DNA from: an uncultured Clostridium sp.
GTDB lineage: Bacteria > Bacillota > Clostridia > TANB77 > CAG-508
Length of the DNA stretch: 43,216 nt
Direction of reading: 5' to 3'
Assembly: GCA_946497905.1 (NCBI GenBank)
Contig: CAMMMI010000002.1
Location: 1 to 43,216 of the forward strand
Positions 26,861 through 35,181 of the stretch are shown here, piece by piece. The position numbers and the translations under genes are program-made. How positions within the stretch are numbered: the stretch's first letter is position 1; the number at the start of each line of letters is the position of its first letter. The notes below the pieces were generated by a model, which worked only from the letters and a program-made list of their open reading frames with translations, was not told where the DNA came from and made no database searches.

Positions 26861-27994
26861 ATGAGTATTGATTTACCAGACATAAGACATTTTGATGATT
26901 TTTATATTTGGTTTAACAAAGATGAAAAGAAAGAATATTATTCTACACCTATGTATTTTTATAAAGCTGATTTCTCATATGATTTTAACGATAAAGAAAA
27001 AGATAATCATAAAAATGGTCGTACTAAAAGTGGAGGAGCAAAATATATAAAGTCGAAAAAAGATGAAGGTACAGATATGGGACTAAAACAACCAGGCACT
27101 TTATATTTTCCATATGTTGAACGACTTGGACTATTACTATTAAGATTTCTAAATGCTGACTTATCAACTTACGAAACTGCATATAAAGATTTCTTTTATG
27201 CTTATGGATTTGAAATATTAAAAGATGTAGATGAAGATTATAAATTTGAACTAAGAGGAAAATACGAAGATGATGAAACATATTTAAAAGAAACCAAAAA
27301 AATATATGATAATTTAAAAGAGCAACTTATTACAATACAAGAACAAATAACAGATGCAGTAAATTACATATACAATATAAATGAAGATGAAGAATTAAAA
27401 CAATTTACACACTCACAAAGATATGCAGTATATCTTATAAAGAGAAAAGGAAAATTATATTCTTACATAAAAAATGATGAAGTCATACCAGATAACTATT
27501 CTAATAAATATGATGAATTAGGAAATATAGAAGAAAAAGACTTACTAAAAAAATTACAAGAAGAAGGAAAACTTATATCTATGGTAAATACACATAAAAG
27601 CAATGACATATCAAGTATTTGTTATGCGATATTAGAAGAACTATCAAAAACAGATAATTACCCAATTAAAAAATGTCAGAACTGTGGTATGTATTTTATA
27701 CCAAATTCAAGACTAGATGAAATATATTGTGATTATCCAAAAGAAAATGGAAAAACGTGTAGAGAACAAGGAGCAATACTTTCTTACAACAAGAGATTAC
27801 AAGAAAAGTCAGCTTATTCTGAATATAGAAAAACATATCAACAAAAATTTGGTATAGTTAATAAGAATAAAGAAGATAAGAAGCTAAAAGCAGAATTTGA
27901 GACTTGGAAAAAACAGGCTAAAGAAAAAATTACTAAATTAAAACATGGGGAACTTACTGAAGATGATGTTTATGAGTGGTTACAAGAAAATTAA
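26861..27994 (+). CDS. DUF6076-like zinc-ribbon protein, 377 aa
   Basis: The C-terminal third contains KKCQNCGMYFIPNSRLDEIY, then CDYPKENGKTC with R-E-Q-G after it: a four-Cys zinc-ribbon arrangement (CxxC ... C ... C) characteristic of DUF6076-like proteins in Clostridia. The N-terminal two thirds is helical and acidic. Function unknown; the zinc ribbon and a following basic helix (LQEKSAYSEYRKTYQQKF) resemble integrase-like or RNA-binding proteins. The frame opens at 26837, but ATG 26861 after GGAGG is preferred. It is the first gene of an accessory block with HEPN/MNT and ABC genes. Confidence 0.65.
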   Translation: MSIDLPDIRHFDDFYIWFNKDEKKEYYSTPMYFYKADFSYDFNDKEKDNHKNGRTKSGGAKYIKSKKDEGTDMGLKQPGTLYFPYVERLGLLLLRFLNADLSTYETAYKDFFYAYGFEILKDVDEDYKFELRGKYEDDETYLKETKKIYDNLKEQLITIQEQITDAVNYIYNINEDEELKQFTHSQRYAVYLIKRKGKLYSYIKNDEVIPDNYSNKYDELGNIEEKDLLKKLQEEGKLISMVNTHKSNDISSICYAILEELSKTDNYPIKKCQNCGMYFIPNSRLDEIYCDYPKENGKTCREQGAILSYNKRLQEKSAYSEYRKTYQQKFGIVNKNKEDKKLKAEFETWKKQAKEKITKLKHGELTEDDVYEWLQEN

Positions 27995-28077
27995 TAGTTT
28001 AAAAAAATAGTCAATAAAATGTAGTAAAAATTTAACTTTAATGCTATAATAAGAATAGATTGAAAGGAAGAAAATAT

Positions 28078-28467
28078 ATGAATAGTGTAGATTTAATGGA
28101 ATATTGGTTTAAAAGTGCAGATGAAGATTATGATACAATGCTTTATATGAAAGCTGGAAAAAAGAATACTTGGTGTTTGTTTATGGGACATTTAGTAATT
28201 GAAAAACTTCTAAAAGGATTATATGCAAAGAATAATCCAGATGACCCAATAGCACCTAAAATTCATAATTTAATTTTACTTTCTCAAAAAGCAAATTTAG
28301 AAGTACCAAAAGAAATAAGAGAAAAGATACAAACTATAAATACATTTAATATAAGTGCTAGATATGATGATTATAAAAGGACTTTTGATGAAAAATGCAC
28401 AGATGATTATACTGGTGAACAAGTAAAAAATGTTGAGGAGGTACGAAAATGGTTGAAAGAACAATAA
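28078..28467 (+). CDS. HEPN-domain protein (toxin-like half of a HEPN/MNT pair), 129 aa
   Basis: The sequence has the HEPN layout: W-F-x-S-A-D-E-D-Y-D, then LFMGHLVIEKLLKGLYA, HNLILLS and ISARYDDYKRTF. The start is ATG 28078 after AAAGGAAG; an upstream in-frame TTG at 28060 overlaps the ribosome site itself. HEPN proteins of HEPN/MNT modules are RNases whose activity is blocked by the nucleotidyltransferase partner. Here the HEPN gene precedes and overlaps the MNT gene by 19 bases, as in known type VII-like pairs. A TATAAT with an upstream TGC lies about 35 bases before the start. Confidence 0.8.
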   Translation: MNSVDLMEYWFKSADEDYDTMLYMKAGKKNTWCLFMGHLVIEKLLKGLYAKNNPDDPIAPKIHNLILLSQKANLEVPKEIREKIQTINTFNISARYDDYKRTFDEKCTDDYTGEQVKNVEEVRKWLKEQ

Positions 28468-28769
28468 ATAAAGATATTATAGATAGTATAAATAAGTTTA
28501 TAGAAGAAATAAAAAAGCAATATAATGTTACAGCAATTATATTATTTGGCTCTTATGCAAAAGGAACAGAAAACAAAGATAGTGATATAGATATTGCTGT
28601 TATTTCTGATGATTTTGAAGATATTTATGATTGTATGGCAGTTTTAATGGGAATGACTTGGGATATAGATGCTAGAATAGAGCCACACCCAATAACAAAA
28701 GAAGATTATGAAAAAGTTTCAAATCCTTTTGTAAAAGAGGTTGTAGATACAGGAATAAAAGTGGCATAA
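28449..28769 (+). CDS. MNT-type minimal nucleotidyltransferase (antitoxin-like), 106 aa
   Basis: The pol-beta motif is complete: ILFGSYAKGTENKDSDIDIAVIS, i.e. GSxAxG followed by two aspartates (DID), with a third acidic residue in IDARIEPHP. MNT proteins in this arrangement AMPylate the partner HEPN and neutralise it. The ATG lies inside the end of the HEPN gene. A terminator follows immediately downstream. All catalytic residues look intact. Confidence 0.85.
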   Translation: MVERTINKDIIDSINKFIEEIKKQYNVTAIILFGSYAKGTENKDSDIDIAVISDDFEDIYDCMAVLMGMTWDIDARIEPHPITKEDYEKVSNPFVKEVVDTGIKVA

Positions 28770-28787
28770 AATTATATACAAAAAATT

Positions 28788-28820
28788 AGCTGATATTTAA
28801 TAACTATCAGCTTTTATATT
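28788..28820 (+). terminator. Intrinsic terminator after the HEPN/MNT pair
   Basis: AGCTGATA (28788-28795) and TATCAGCT (28805-28812) form an eight-pair stem with a nine-base loop, followed by TTTATATT. Confidence 0.6.
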
Positions 28821-28863
28821 AAAAAGATAAAATAATAGTAGCTAACATAAAAGGGAGATAAAA

Positions 28864-29850
28864 ATGTCAATTATAGAAGTAGAAGATTTAGTAAAAACAT
28901 ATAAAACCATAGAAAAAGAAGATGGATTGTTAGGATATTTTAAAAACTTAGTAAGACCAAAATATAAAGAATTTACTGCTGTAAAAAGTGTAAATTTTAA
29001 TATTGAAGAAGGAGAATTAGTAGGCTATATTGGAGAAAATGGAGCAGGAAAATCAACTACAATAAAAATGCTTACAGGTCTTTTAACTCCTACATCTGGA
29101 AAAATAGTGATAAATGGAATAATACCTAATGAGAAAAGAATAGAAAATAATAAAAATATAGGTGCAGTTTTTGGACAAAAAACACAATTATGGTGGGATT
29201 TACCAGTCATTGAATCTTTTAGATTAATAAAAAAGATGTATAAGATACCAGAAAATGAATATAGAAAGAATTTGAAAAAGTTTACTGAAATATTGGATTT
29301 AGAAGATTTGTTAGAAAAGCAAGTTAAAAATTTAAGTTTAGGACAAAAAATGAGATGTGAAATTGCCGCTACTTTCTTGCATAATCCTAAAATAGTATAT
29401 TTAGATGAGCCAACAATAGGATTAGATGTTTTTGTTAAAGAAAATATAAGAAAATTTATAAAAGATATAAACAAAGAAAAGAAAACAACAGTAATATTAA
29501 CAACTCATGATTTAAAAGATATTGAAGATGTTTGTGATAGAATAATACTTTTAGATAAAGGTCAAATAATTTATGATGGAGAAAAGCAAAAATTTAAAGA
29601 TACTTATGGAAAATATGTAATTAGCGAACTTATAGTAAAAGATAAAAAAGAAAGTATTAAATTAAATAATGCAGAAATAATAGAACAAACTGATAACAAA
29701 TTGAAAATAAAATTTAGCCATGATGAAACAACAATAGTAAAAATTATGGATGAAATATCTCAATTTTGTAATATAGAAGATATACATATGAAAGAAGCAG
29801 AGTTAGAAGATATATTAAAAGAAATATATAAAGGGGCACACAAATGTTAA
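28864..29850 (+). CDS. ABC-2 exporter ATP-binding protein, 328 aa
   Basis: ABC motifs: Walker A GENGAGKSTTIKML, Q-loop FGQKTQLWWDLP, signature LSLGQKMRCEIA, Walker B IVYLDEPTIGLD and H-loop TTHDLKD. The N-terminal insertion (GLLGYFKNLVRPKYKEFTAV) and the LWWDLP segment are typical of ATPases paired with the ABC2_membrane_6 type of permease. The C terminus carries an accessory domain (about 235-328). The stop overlaps the start of the first permease. The substrate is not evident; related systems export lipids, antibiotics or peptides. The ribosome site is GGGAG. Confidence 0.9.
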   Translation: MSIIEVEDLVKTYKTIEKEDGLLGYFKNLVRPKYKEFTAVKSVNFNIEEGELVGYIGENGAGKSTTIKMLTGLLTPTSGKIVINGIIPNEKRIENNKNIGAVFGQKTQLWWDLPVIESFRLIKKMYKIPENEYRKNLKKFTEILDLEDLLEKQVKNLSLGQKMRCEIAATFLHNPKIVYLDEPTIGLDVFVKENIRKFIKDINKEKKTTVILTTHDLKDIEDVCDRIILLDKGQIIYDGEKQKFKDTYGKYVISELIVKDKKESIKLNNAEIIEQTDNKLKIKFSHDETTIVKIMDEISQFCNIEDIHMKEAELEDILKEIYKGAHKC

Positions 29851-30635
29851 AAACAATGATACAACTTGCTAAAATGCAATTCAATCAATACAATATATAC
29901 AAATCAAACTTTTGTTTATTTACACTAAATAGAATAGTAGAAATTATAGTATATATTTTTGTATGGCAAGCAATATATAATCAAACAGGAAATGCTGGAG
30001 GATTTAATATATCTCAAATGATTACTTATTATATTTTGGCTACAGCATTTAGTTCTATAGCTACTTGGGGAATAAATGAAATAATGGCACACTCTATAAG
30101 AAATGGTCATATTAATAAAGAATTATTAAATCCTATTTTGTATTTTCAATACTATTTTGGAATGAATTTAGGAGAATTAGGTTTTGCAACAATAGTAGGA
30201 ATTGCTACATTCATATTATGTGCAATATTTTGGAAATTAGTATTGCCAACTAATTTATTAGATTTTTTTCTATGCATAATAGTAATATTATTAGGTGTAC
30301 CAATAACTTTTTTTATACAAATGATTGTAGGAACAATAGGCTTTTATACAAATTCAATTTGGGGAATGCAGATATTAAGAAAGGCGATAATTAAAATATT
30401 TTCAGGAATTATTGCTCCGATAACTTTATTTCCTATGTGGTTCCAAGATTTATCAAAAATTTTACCATTTAAAGAATTGATTTACACACCAATAAATATA
30501 TGGCTAGGACAAGTTTCTTATAATGAAATAATATTTGTAATTGTAAAACAGATTATATGGGGATTTCTATTATATATTGTAGCTAAATTATTTTTTAATC
30601 ATGCAGTTAAAAACTTAACAATAAATGGAGGATAA
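29844..30635 (+). CDS. ABC-2 permease subunit 1, 263 aa
   Basis: An integral membrane protein with about six hydrophobic segments (for example IVEIIVYIFVWQAIY, ATIVGIATFILCAIF and IIVILLGVPITFFIQM). It contains an INKELLNPILYFQYYFG segment characteristic of the ABC-2 family transporter proteins (PF06182 type). Its start overlaps the ATPase stop and its stop overlaps the ribosome site of the second permease, so the three are made together as a heteromeric exporter. Confidence 0.85.
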   Translation: MLKTMIQLAKMQFNQYNIYKSNFCLFTLNRIVEIIVYIFVWQAIYNQTGNAGGFNISQMITYYILATAFSSIATWGINEIMAHSIRNGHINKELLNPILYFQYYFGMNLGELGFATIVGIATFILCAIFWKLVLPTNLLDFFLCIIVILLGVPITFFIQMIVGTIGFYTNSIWGMQILRKAIIKIFSGIIAPITLFPMWFQDLSKILPFKELIYTPINIWLGQVSYNEIIFVIVKQIIWGFLLYIVAKLFFNHAVKNLTINGG

Positions 30636-30636
30636 A

Positions 30637-31431
30637 ATGAAAAAAGTATTACATAATATAAGCTTATATTTTTCACTATTAAAAGTATCTTTAAAAGAAA
30701 TACTAATATATAGAATAGATTGTATTGTCGGAATTTTTTCTCAACTTATTGTTCAATTAGTAAGCTTAATTTTTATATTTGTTGTATTTCAAAATACAGA
30801 CAATATTGCTGGTTGGAATTTTAAGCAAATATTACTATTATTTGGAGTAACAAGAATACCAATAGGAATTGCAGGATATTGCTTTGATGCTTTATATGAT
30901 ATTGGACCCAAATACATAAGAAATGGAGATTTTGATAAAATTTTATTAAGACCTGTTCACCCATTAATATCTATTATAGGAGCATCTAGAGAGTTTGTGT
31001 CGATAGCGGATTTTGTTATAGGATTAGCAATTACGATTTCTATGTTGATTCAACTTTCAATACCAATAACAACGATGTTAATTATTAAAATAATTTTTTT
31101 TAGTATAGTTGGTGCTTTGATAATAGGTGCTATCAATACAATATTTAGCATTTCATCATTTTGGACATATAGGTCTAATGAAGTAATATGGTCATTTTAT
31201 AGAATGTATACATTTACAGAATACCCAATAACTATATACAATAAATTTATAAGAATATTAATAACATTAGTTTTACCATTTGCCTTTGTTTCATATTATC
31301 CGACAATGGCATATTTAGGACTTAATACTTATATGATATATTTATCTCCCATTGTAGCAATTATTTTATGGATAATTGCAGTAAAACTATGGAATCTAGC
31401 ATTAAATAAATATAGAAGTACAGGTACGTAA
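30637..31431 (+). CDS. ABC-2 permease subunit 2, 264 aa
   Basis: A second member of the same permease family, with GDFDKILLRPVHPLISIIG, the usual cytoplasmic motif, and about six membrane segments. The ATG at 30637 is preferred (GGAGG five bases upstream); an in-frame ATG at 30625 overlaps that ribosome site. It ends with a basic tail (ALNKYRSTGT). The 200 bases that follow contain a weak imperfect stem (about 31481-31505) and no gene. Confidence 0.85.
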   Translation: MKKVLHNISLYFSLLKVSLKEILIYRIDCIVGIFSQLIVQLVSLIFIFVVFQNTDNIAGWNFKQILLLFGVTRIPIGIAGYCFDALYDIGPKYIRNGDFDKILLRPVHPLISIIGASREFVSIADFVIGLAITISMLIQLSIPITTMLIIKIIFFSIVGALIIGAINTIFSISSFWTYRSNEVIWSFYRMYTFTEYPITIYNKFIRILITLVLPFAFVSYYPTMAYLGLNTYMIYLSPIVAIILWIIAVKLWNLALNKYRSTGT

Positions 31432-31632
31432 ATTTATAAATAGAAATAGCAAAAGAAGATATCTTTTATTGTACCAAAGAGGTTCCTATTTTAGGACACC
31501 TTCTATGATTCTTTATATCAATTATAAAATTCAATTTTAACAGAAATATTACTCACAGTGATATAACAAACGCAAATAAAAAACTAACTTAAAAAAATTA
31601 GAATCCAATAATATTAATTAAACACACATAAA

Positions 31633-31818
31633 CTAAAATTTTTCTAAAAATTTTTGAAAAAACTTATTTTTAATTTTATCTTTAAACTTTAATTTTAAAA
31701 ATAAAATAATGCCACATATAATAAATAAGACAGAAACAGATATCAATAATAGAATTAATTGATTAACTTGTTCTTCTTTTGGTAGTGAGATTAAATAAAT
31801 CCAATAATTTGCAAACAT
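31633..31818 (-). CDS. Small single-pass membrane protein, 61 aa
   Basis: ATG 31818 follows AAAGGTGG at good spacing. The product has one hydrophobic helix (LILLLISVSVLFIICGIILF) flanked by an acidic N-terminal part and a strongly basic C terminus (KLKFKDKIKNKFFQKFLEKF), so the tail should be cytoplasmic. I do not recognise it. It lies downstream of the XRE regulator gene but is separated from it by a hairpin. Confidence 0.55.
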   Translation of the reverse strand: MFANYWIYLISLPKEEQVNQLILLLISVSVLFIICGIILFLKLKFKDKIKNKFFQKFLEKF

Positions 31819-31928
31819 ATATTATTCCACCTTTTAATACTAATAATATCATATATGGAATATTTTACCAGAATAGAAAAAACAAGTCAATACAATATAT
31901 TTAAAATAATATAAAAAATACAAAATCT

Positions 31929-31968
31929 GTTACGATTAACAAGTAGGGATATACTTGCTAATCGTAAC
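31929..31968. repeat. Palindrome with GTTACGATTA ends, also a terminator
   Basis: Arms of 17 bases, GTTACGATTAACAAGTA (31929-31945) and TACTTGCTAATCGTAAC (31952-31968), pair with one mismatch around the loop GGGATA. It sits four bases beyond the XRE stop, and on the minus strand it is followed by GATTTTG, so it can terminate XRE transcription. The same GTTACGATT/AATCGTAAC ends bound the larger palindromic element at 39755-39988. Confidence 0.8.
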
Positions 31969-31971
31969 ATA

Positions 31972-32331
31972 TTATCTATTTCTCAATGATAGAGTTAAAG
32001 TTTTAATAACATCAATATAGGAAATAAGTTCTTTACTAGTAAATTTTTTTAGATATTTTTTAGTTTCAGAAATAACACTATCATCAAGACCAAATAAAAT
32101 GTAATCAGAGGAATGGCCACTTAAATCCATAAGTTTTTTAATACTTTTATATACTAAATTACCATTACCAGCTTCAACCAAACCCAAAAATTGTCCAGAT
32201 ACTCCAATCTCCTTAGCTAATTGAGTTTTATTCATTTTTAATTCTTTTTCTCTAATGTATTTAATTCGTTTCCCTCTCTCGATTCGTTCGATTTTTTCTA
32301 AATCCAATTTATTATTATCAACAATCATATT
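31972..32331 (-). CDS. XRE-family helix-turn-helix regulator, 119 aa
   Basis: The HTH is at about residues 20-75: RIKYIREKELKMNKTQLAKE with IGVSGQFLGLVEAG, then KSIKKLMDLSGHSSDYILFG. A helical tail follows (SETKKYLKKFTSKELISYID). ATG 32331 with GGAGGTG five bases upstream is the start; the open frame continues to 32379 without a ribosome site. It is transcribed divergently from the response regulator gene across a gap of about 125 bases, so it may control that promoter. The ligand or operator is unknown. Confidence 0.85.
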   Translation of the reverse strand, partial: NMIVDNNKLDLEKIERIERGKRIKYIREKELKMNKTQLAKEIGVSGQFLGLVEAGNGNLVYKSIKKLMDLSGHSSDYILFGLDDSVISETKKYLKKFTSKELISYIDVIKTLTLSLRNR

Positions 32332-32456
32332 TACACCTCCATTGAATACTAAATATATTTTACAATATAAAAAACACAAAAAAATAGTAAAAAAATTGTA
32401 AAATTATAGAGAAAAATAGGGAAATATGGTATATTATGAAAAAAGGGGGAATAAAA

Positions 32457-33239
32457 ATGAAACCAATGAAAATATTGATAATAGAAGATGATATAAATGA
32501 ATGCAACAATTTTATTAAAACAATCAAAAATAGAGAAGATATAGAATTAGTTAAGGTAACAGATTCTGATATTAAAGGATTAAATTATGTTAATACGCTC
32601 CATCCAGAAGGAATAGTATTAGATATAGAATTAAATAATAGTTCAAGTGGAAATACAAATTCATTAGGGTTTATGGATAATCTAAAAAAGTTAAATCTTA
32701 ATTATCATCCAGTAGTGATTGTAACAACTCATATATACTCAAAAAGAACATATGATATACTTCATGCAAGTGGGGTTGATTTAATATTATATAAAAAACA
32801 TCCTAAATATTCATGTGAACAAGTATTAAATAATTTTATAAGTTTAAGAGAAATGACACCTAAGAAAACAGTTGAAACTTTAGAAGAAGAATTAAAAGAT
32901 GAGGAAAGCAAAATTTCTGATTATATAAATAATGAATTAGAGTTAATTGGCATTAGTTCTAAATTAAAAGGTAGGAGATATGCCCATGATGCAATATTAT
33001 ATTTAATACAAAATGATGGAAAAGATGTAAATCCAACGAAATATTTAACTAAAATATATAATAAACCAGAAACTACAATTACAAATGGAATACAAAATGC
33101 GATAATACATGCTTGGAAATATACAGCTTTAGAAGATTTATTAGAACATTATAAAGGAGTGATAAATGCTGATAGAGGTATGCCAACAGTTATGGAATTG
33201 ATATATTATTACGCAAGGAAAATAAAAAGTATGTTGTAG
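32457..33239 (+). CDS. Response regulator: receiver domain plus Spo0A-type DNA-binding domain, 260 aa
   Basis: The receiver domain occupies residues 1-125: acidic pocket IIEDD, phospho-acceptor IVLDIEL (Asp near 54), VTTH (Thr near 85) and YKKH (Lys near 108). Residues about 150-260 match the Spo0A C-terminal domain: an ISSKLKGRRYAHDAILYLIQ start, KYLTKIYNKPETTITNGIQN, AIIHAWK, and the last helix with MPTVMELIYYYARKIK. Spo0A_C binds TGTCGAA-like boxes; I saw no exact box in the flanks. This is not Spo0A itself, as the order of neighbours and the sequence differ. The start follows GGGGG. It lies upstream of a 17-residue peptide gene and a GHKL kinase, its likely partner. Confidence 0.85.
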   Translation: MKPMKILIIEDDINECNNFIKTIKNREDIELVKVTDSDIKGLNYVNTLHPEGIVLDIELNNSSSGNTNSLGFMDNLKKLNLNYHPVVIVTTHIYSKRTYDILHASGVDLILYKKHPKYSCEQVLNNFISLREMTPKKTVETLEEELKDEESKISDYINNELELIGISSKLKGRRYAHDAILYLIQNDGKDVNPTKYLTKIYNKPETTITNGIQNAIIHAWKYTALEDLLEHYKGVINADRGMPTVMELIYYYARKIKSML

Positions 33240-33274
33240 CTTTGGAGCTCTAAAATATAAATGAATAGAAAGTA

Positions 33275-33323
33275 AAATAGTAGGAATTTTCTAATTAAGA
33301 AAATTTGACCTACTATTTTTTTT
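33275..33323 (+). terminator. Intrinsic terminator of the response regulator gene
   Basis: The outer stem AAATAGTAGG/CCTACTATTT (33275-33284 and 33309-33318) and inner stem AATTTTCT/AGAAAATT are followed by a T run. Confidence 0.85.
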
Positions 33324-33351
33324 CATTTTTCGCCATTTTTCTCTATCAATA

Positions 33352-33388
33352 AATACCGTTTATCCATAAGGAATAGATGGTATTTTTT
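33352..33388 (+). promoter_or_regulatory. Hairpin with T tract ahead of the peptide gene (attenuator or operator)
   Basis: AATACCGTTTATCC (33352-33365) pairs with GGAATAGATGGTATT (33370-33384), with one bulged A, two G-T pairs and the loop ATAA; T follows to 33388. It ends 35 bases before the peptide start codon. It may be a terminator, an attenuator or a palindromic regulator site with AATACC/GGTATT half-sites. Confidence 0.55.
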
Positions 33389-33423
33389 GCTTGTACTAAA
33401 AAAGAGATAAAGGTGGTGGAAAT

Positions 33424-33477
33424 ATGGGAAATTGGTATGAGGAATTAATGAAATGGCTTAAAGAATGGCTTACTTAA
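33424..33477 (+). CDS. 17-residue amphipathic peptide, candidate signal or effector
   Basis: ATG 33424 is preceded by AAAGGTGGTGG at ideal spacing and reads MGNWYEELMKWLKEWLT, then TAA. Trp4, Tyr5, Leu8, Trp11, Leu12, Trp15 and Leu16 fall on one face of a helix and Glu6, Glu7, Lys10, Lys13 and Glu14 on the other, giving an amphipathic helix with no leader, Cys or double glycine. It lies between a response regulator and its probable kinase, as its own unit bounded by hairpins. Leaderless amphipathic peptides of this size resemble phenol-soluble modulins. A signalling role is inference; a chance reading frame is possible but unlikely given the ribosome site and the dedicated terminator. Confidence 0.65.
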   Translation: MGNWYEELMKWLKEWLT

Positions 33478-33491
33478 TAAAATAGATGGAT

Positions 33492-33537
33492 AAAAATAAG
33501 ATAATCAATAAATATTAATATTGATTATCTTATTTTT
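33492..33537 (+). terminator. Strong intrinsic terminator after the peptide gene
   Basis: A perfect 19-base inverted repeat (33492-33510 and 33519-33537) surrounds the loop AATATTAA and ends in a T run on either strand, so it can act in both directions. It starts 14 bases after the peptide stop. Confidence 0.85.
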
Positions 33538-33594
33538 ATACTATATAATTATTTATATGAATTAGCGTGAACATAGTTTAGGAGTGATTTTATA

Positions 33595-35082
33595 TTGAGT
33601 GATGAAGGTTTAATAATACAAGATTATATAATTGACTTTATAAGAATATTAATAATTTGTGTATTAACAATAATAACAAATTTGAAGATTTTAAATTTAA
33701 AAGACATTATAAAAAAGAATTTATTAAAATTAATTATATTGATATTTCTTATAAATAATTTTTGTATTTATATTCAAAATATAATTAACCCTGCAATCAG
33801 TATAATATCATTAAATTTTTTATTATCTTTATTATTTTCGAATATTACAGGTAATAAAATAGGATATTCAATTTTAATTACAACATTGTCCTTAAGTATT
33901 AATTATGTAATATATACTATATCAACCATAGTTTGTTTCATAATATTTAAAGCAATGGATGGTAACAATAAGAGCATAATTATTTCGACTATAACGCTAA
34001 TTGATATAATTATAATGTTAGCTCTATATAAAATAAAAAGATTTAGCAAAGGGATAACTTTTTTAAAGAAAAATAAAAATAACGAATATTTTGAAATATT
34101 AATTTTAAATGTAGAAATGACATTTTTATTAGCGTTTGTAATTTTTACGAATGCTAACATTGAATCAATGAAACCAATATTTGTTTATATAGTTATATTT
34201 TCAATACTAATGGTTATCACAATCCAAAAATTATTACAACTATATTACAAGCAAGAGTTATTAAGACGAAATACAGAAGAAAAGGAAAAAGAATTAAAAA
34301 ATAAAAACAAGGAACTACAAGAAAAAGACAAAAAGATAGAAAAACTAGAAAAAGAAAATCTAGAACTAAATAAAAAAATACACTCAATAAATTACAGACA
34401 AGACTCACTAACATACAAACTAAACACCTTATCACAAAAAAGTGAAATAGCAGAAGAAATAGACATAAGAGATAGAATAAACAAAATATCAAAAGTAATA
34501 GAAGAAGAAAAAATAGCAATAGAATTAACAAAAACAAATATAGAAATAATTGATGATATGTTAAGATACATGCAATCAGAATGCATAAAAAATAATATAG
34601 ATTTTGAGTTAAAAATAAATGGAAATATAAAGCATATGGCAAAAAATATCGTATCAAAAGAAGATTTAGAAATATTAATAGCAACCTTAATAAAAAATGC
34701 TATAATAGCAATAAATTATTCAGATAACATCAATAAAAGTATATTAGTAAGGTTAGGAATAATAGATGGTATTTACAGTTTATATGTATATGATACAGGT
34801 ATTGAATTTAAAATAGAAACCTTATTAAATCTAGGAATAAAACCAAGTACAACACATGCAGATAATGGTGGAACAGGCATGGGATTTATGAATACTTTTG
34901 ATACACTAAATAAATATAAAGCAAGTATCATTATTAAAGAATATGGGGAAGAAAGTAAAGATAATTATACAAAAGCGATAATAATAAAATTTGACAAAAA
35001 TAATAATTACAAAATTAATTCATATCGTTCAGATAAAATAAAAGAAAAAGATCCTAAAAATATAATTGTAGAAAAACTATAA
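33595..35082 (+). CDS. AgrC-like GHKL sensor histidine kinase, 495 aa
   Basis: The TTG start at 33595 follows TTAGGAGTG. Residues about 10-215 contain six or so membrane helices with no large outer domain, as in AgrC/ComD-type peptide receptors. A coiled coil follows (KEKELKNKNKELQEKDKKIE). The H-box is IHSINYRQDSL (His near 263), atypical beside the HDxxNH of AgrC. The GHKL ATPase has LIATLIKNAIIA (N box), VYDTGIEF (about 400) and GGTGMGF (about 424). GHKL kinases with polytopic sensors usually detect peptides. The neighbours suggest that the 17-residue peptide is the ligand and the REC-Spo0A_C protein the target. AgrB is absent. Confidence 0.85.
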   Translation: MSDEGLIIQDYIIDFIRILIICVLTIITNLKILNLKDIIKKNLLKLIILIFLINNFCIYIQNIINPAISIISLNFLLSLLFSNITGNKIGYSILITTLSLSINYVIYTISTIVCFIIFKAMDGNNKSIIISTITLIDIIIMLALYKIKRFSKGITFLKKNKNNEYFEILILNVEMTFLLAFVIFTNANIESMKPIFVYIVIFSILMVITIQKLLQLYYKQELLRRNTEEKEKELKNKNKELQEKDKKIEKLEKENLELNKKIHSINYRQDSLTYKLNTLSQKSEIAEEIDIRDRINKISKVIEEEKIAIELTKTNIEIIDDMLRYMQSECIKNNIDFELKINGNIKHMAKNIVSKEDLEILIATLIKNAIIAINYSDNINKSILVRLGIIDGIYSLYVYDTGIEFKIETLLNLGIKPSTTHADNGGTGMGFMNTFDTLNKYKASIIIKEYGEESKDNYTKAIIIKFDKNNNYKINSYRSDKIKEKDPKNIIVEKL

Positions 35083-35088
35083 AGAAAA

Positions 35089-35173
35089 TATGCCAAAGTA
35101 GACAGAATAATTAGTGCAGTCTAATATATTAAATCATGTAAAAAGTTATCTAAATAGCCTGTCCTTTGGCATA
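35089..35173. repeat. Inverted repeat between the kinase gene and the convergent pyrophosphorylase gene
   Basis: TATGCCAAAGTAGACAG (35089-35105) and CTGTCCTTTGGCATA (35159-35173) pair over 15 positions with a two-base bulge; the enclosed 53 bases are AT-rich. It sits seven bases after the kinase stop. A terminator or a small palindromic element are both possible. Confidence 0.6.
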
Positions 35174-35181
35174 AATTAAAA

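Noticed and set aside
32457..33239. Calling this gene spo0A
   Set aside because: The domain pair is the same, but the receiver is divergent and the neighbours (GHKL kinase, peptide gene) are not those of spo0A.
33421..35082. A classical agr locus
   Set aside because: No AgrB-like membrane peptidase and no AgrD-like Cys-containing propeptide is present. The kinase is GHKL-type, but the regulator has a Spo0A rather than a LytTR domain.
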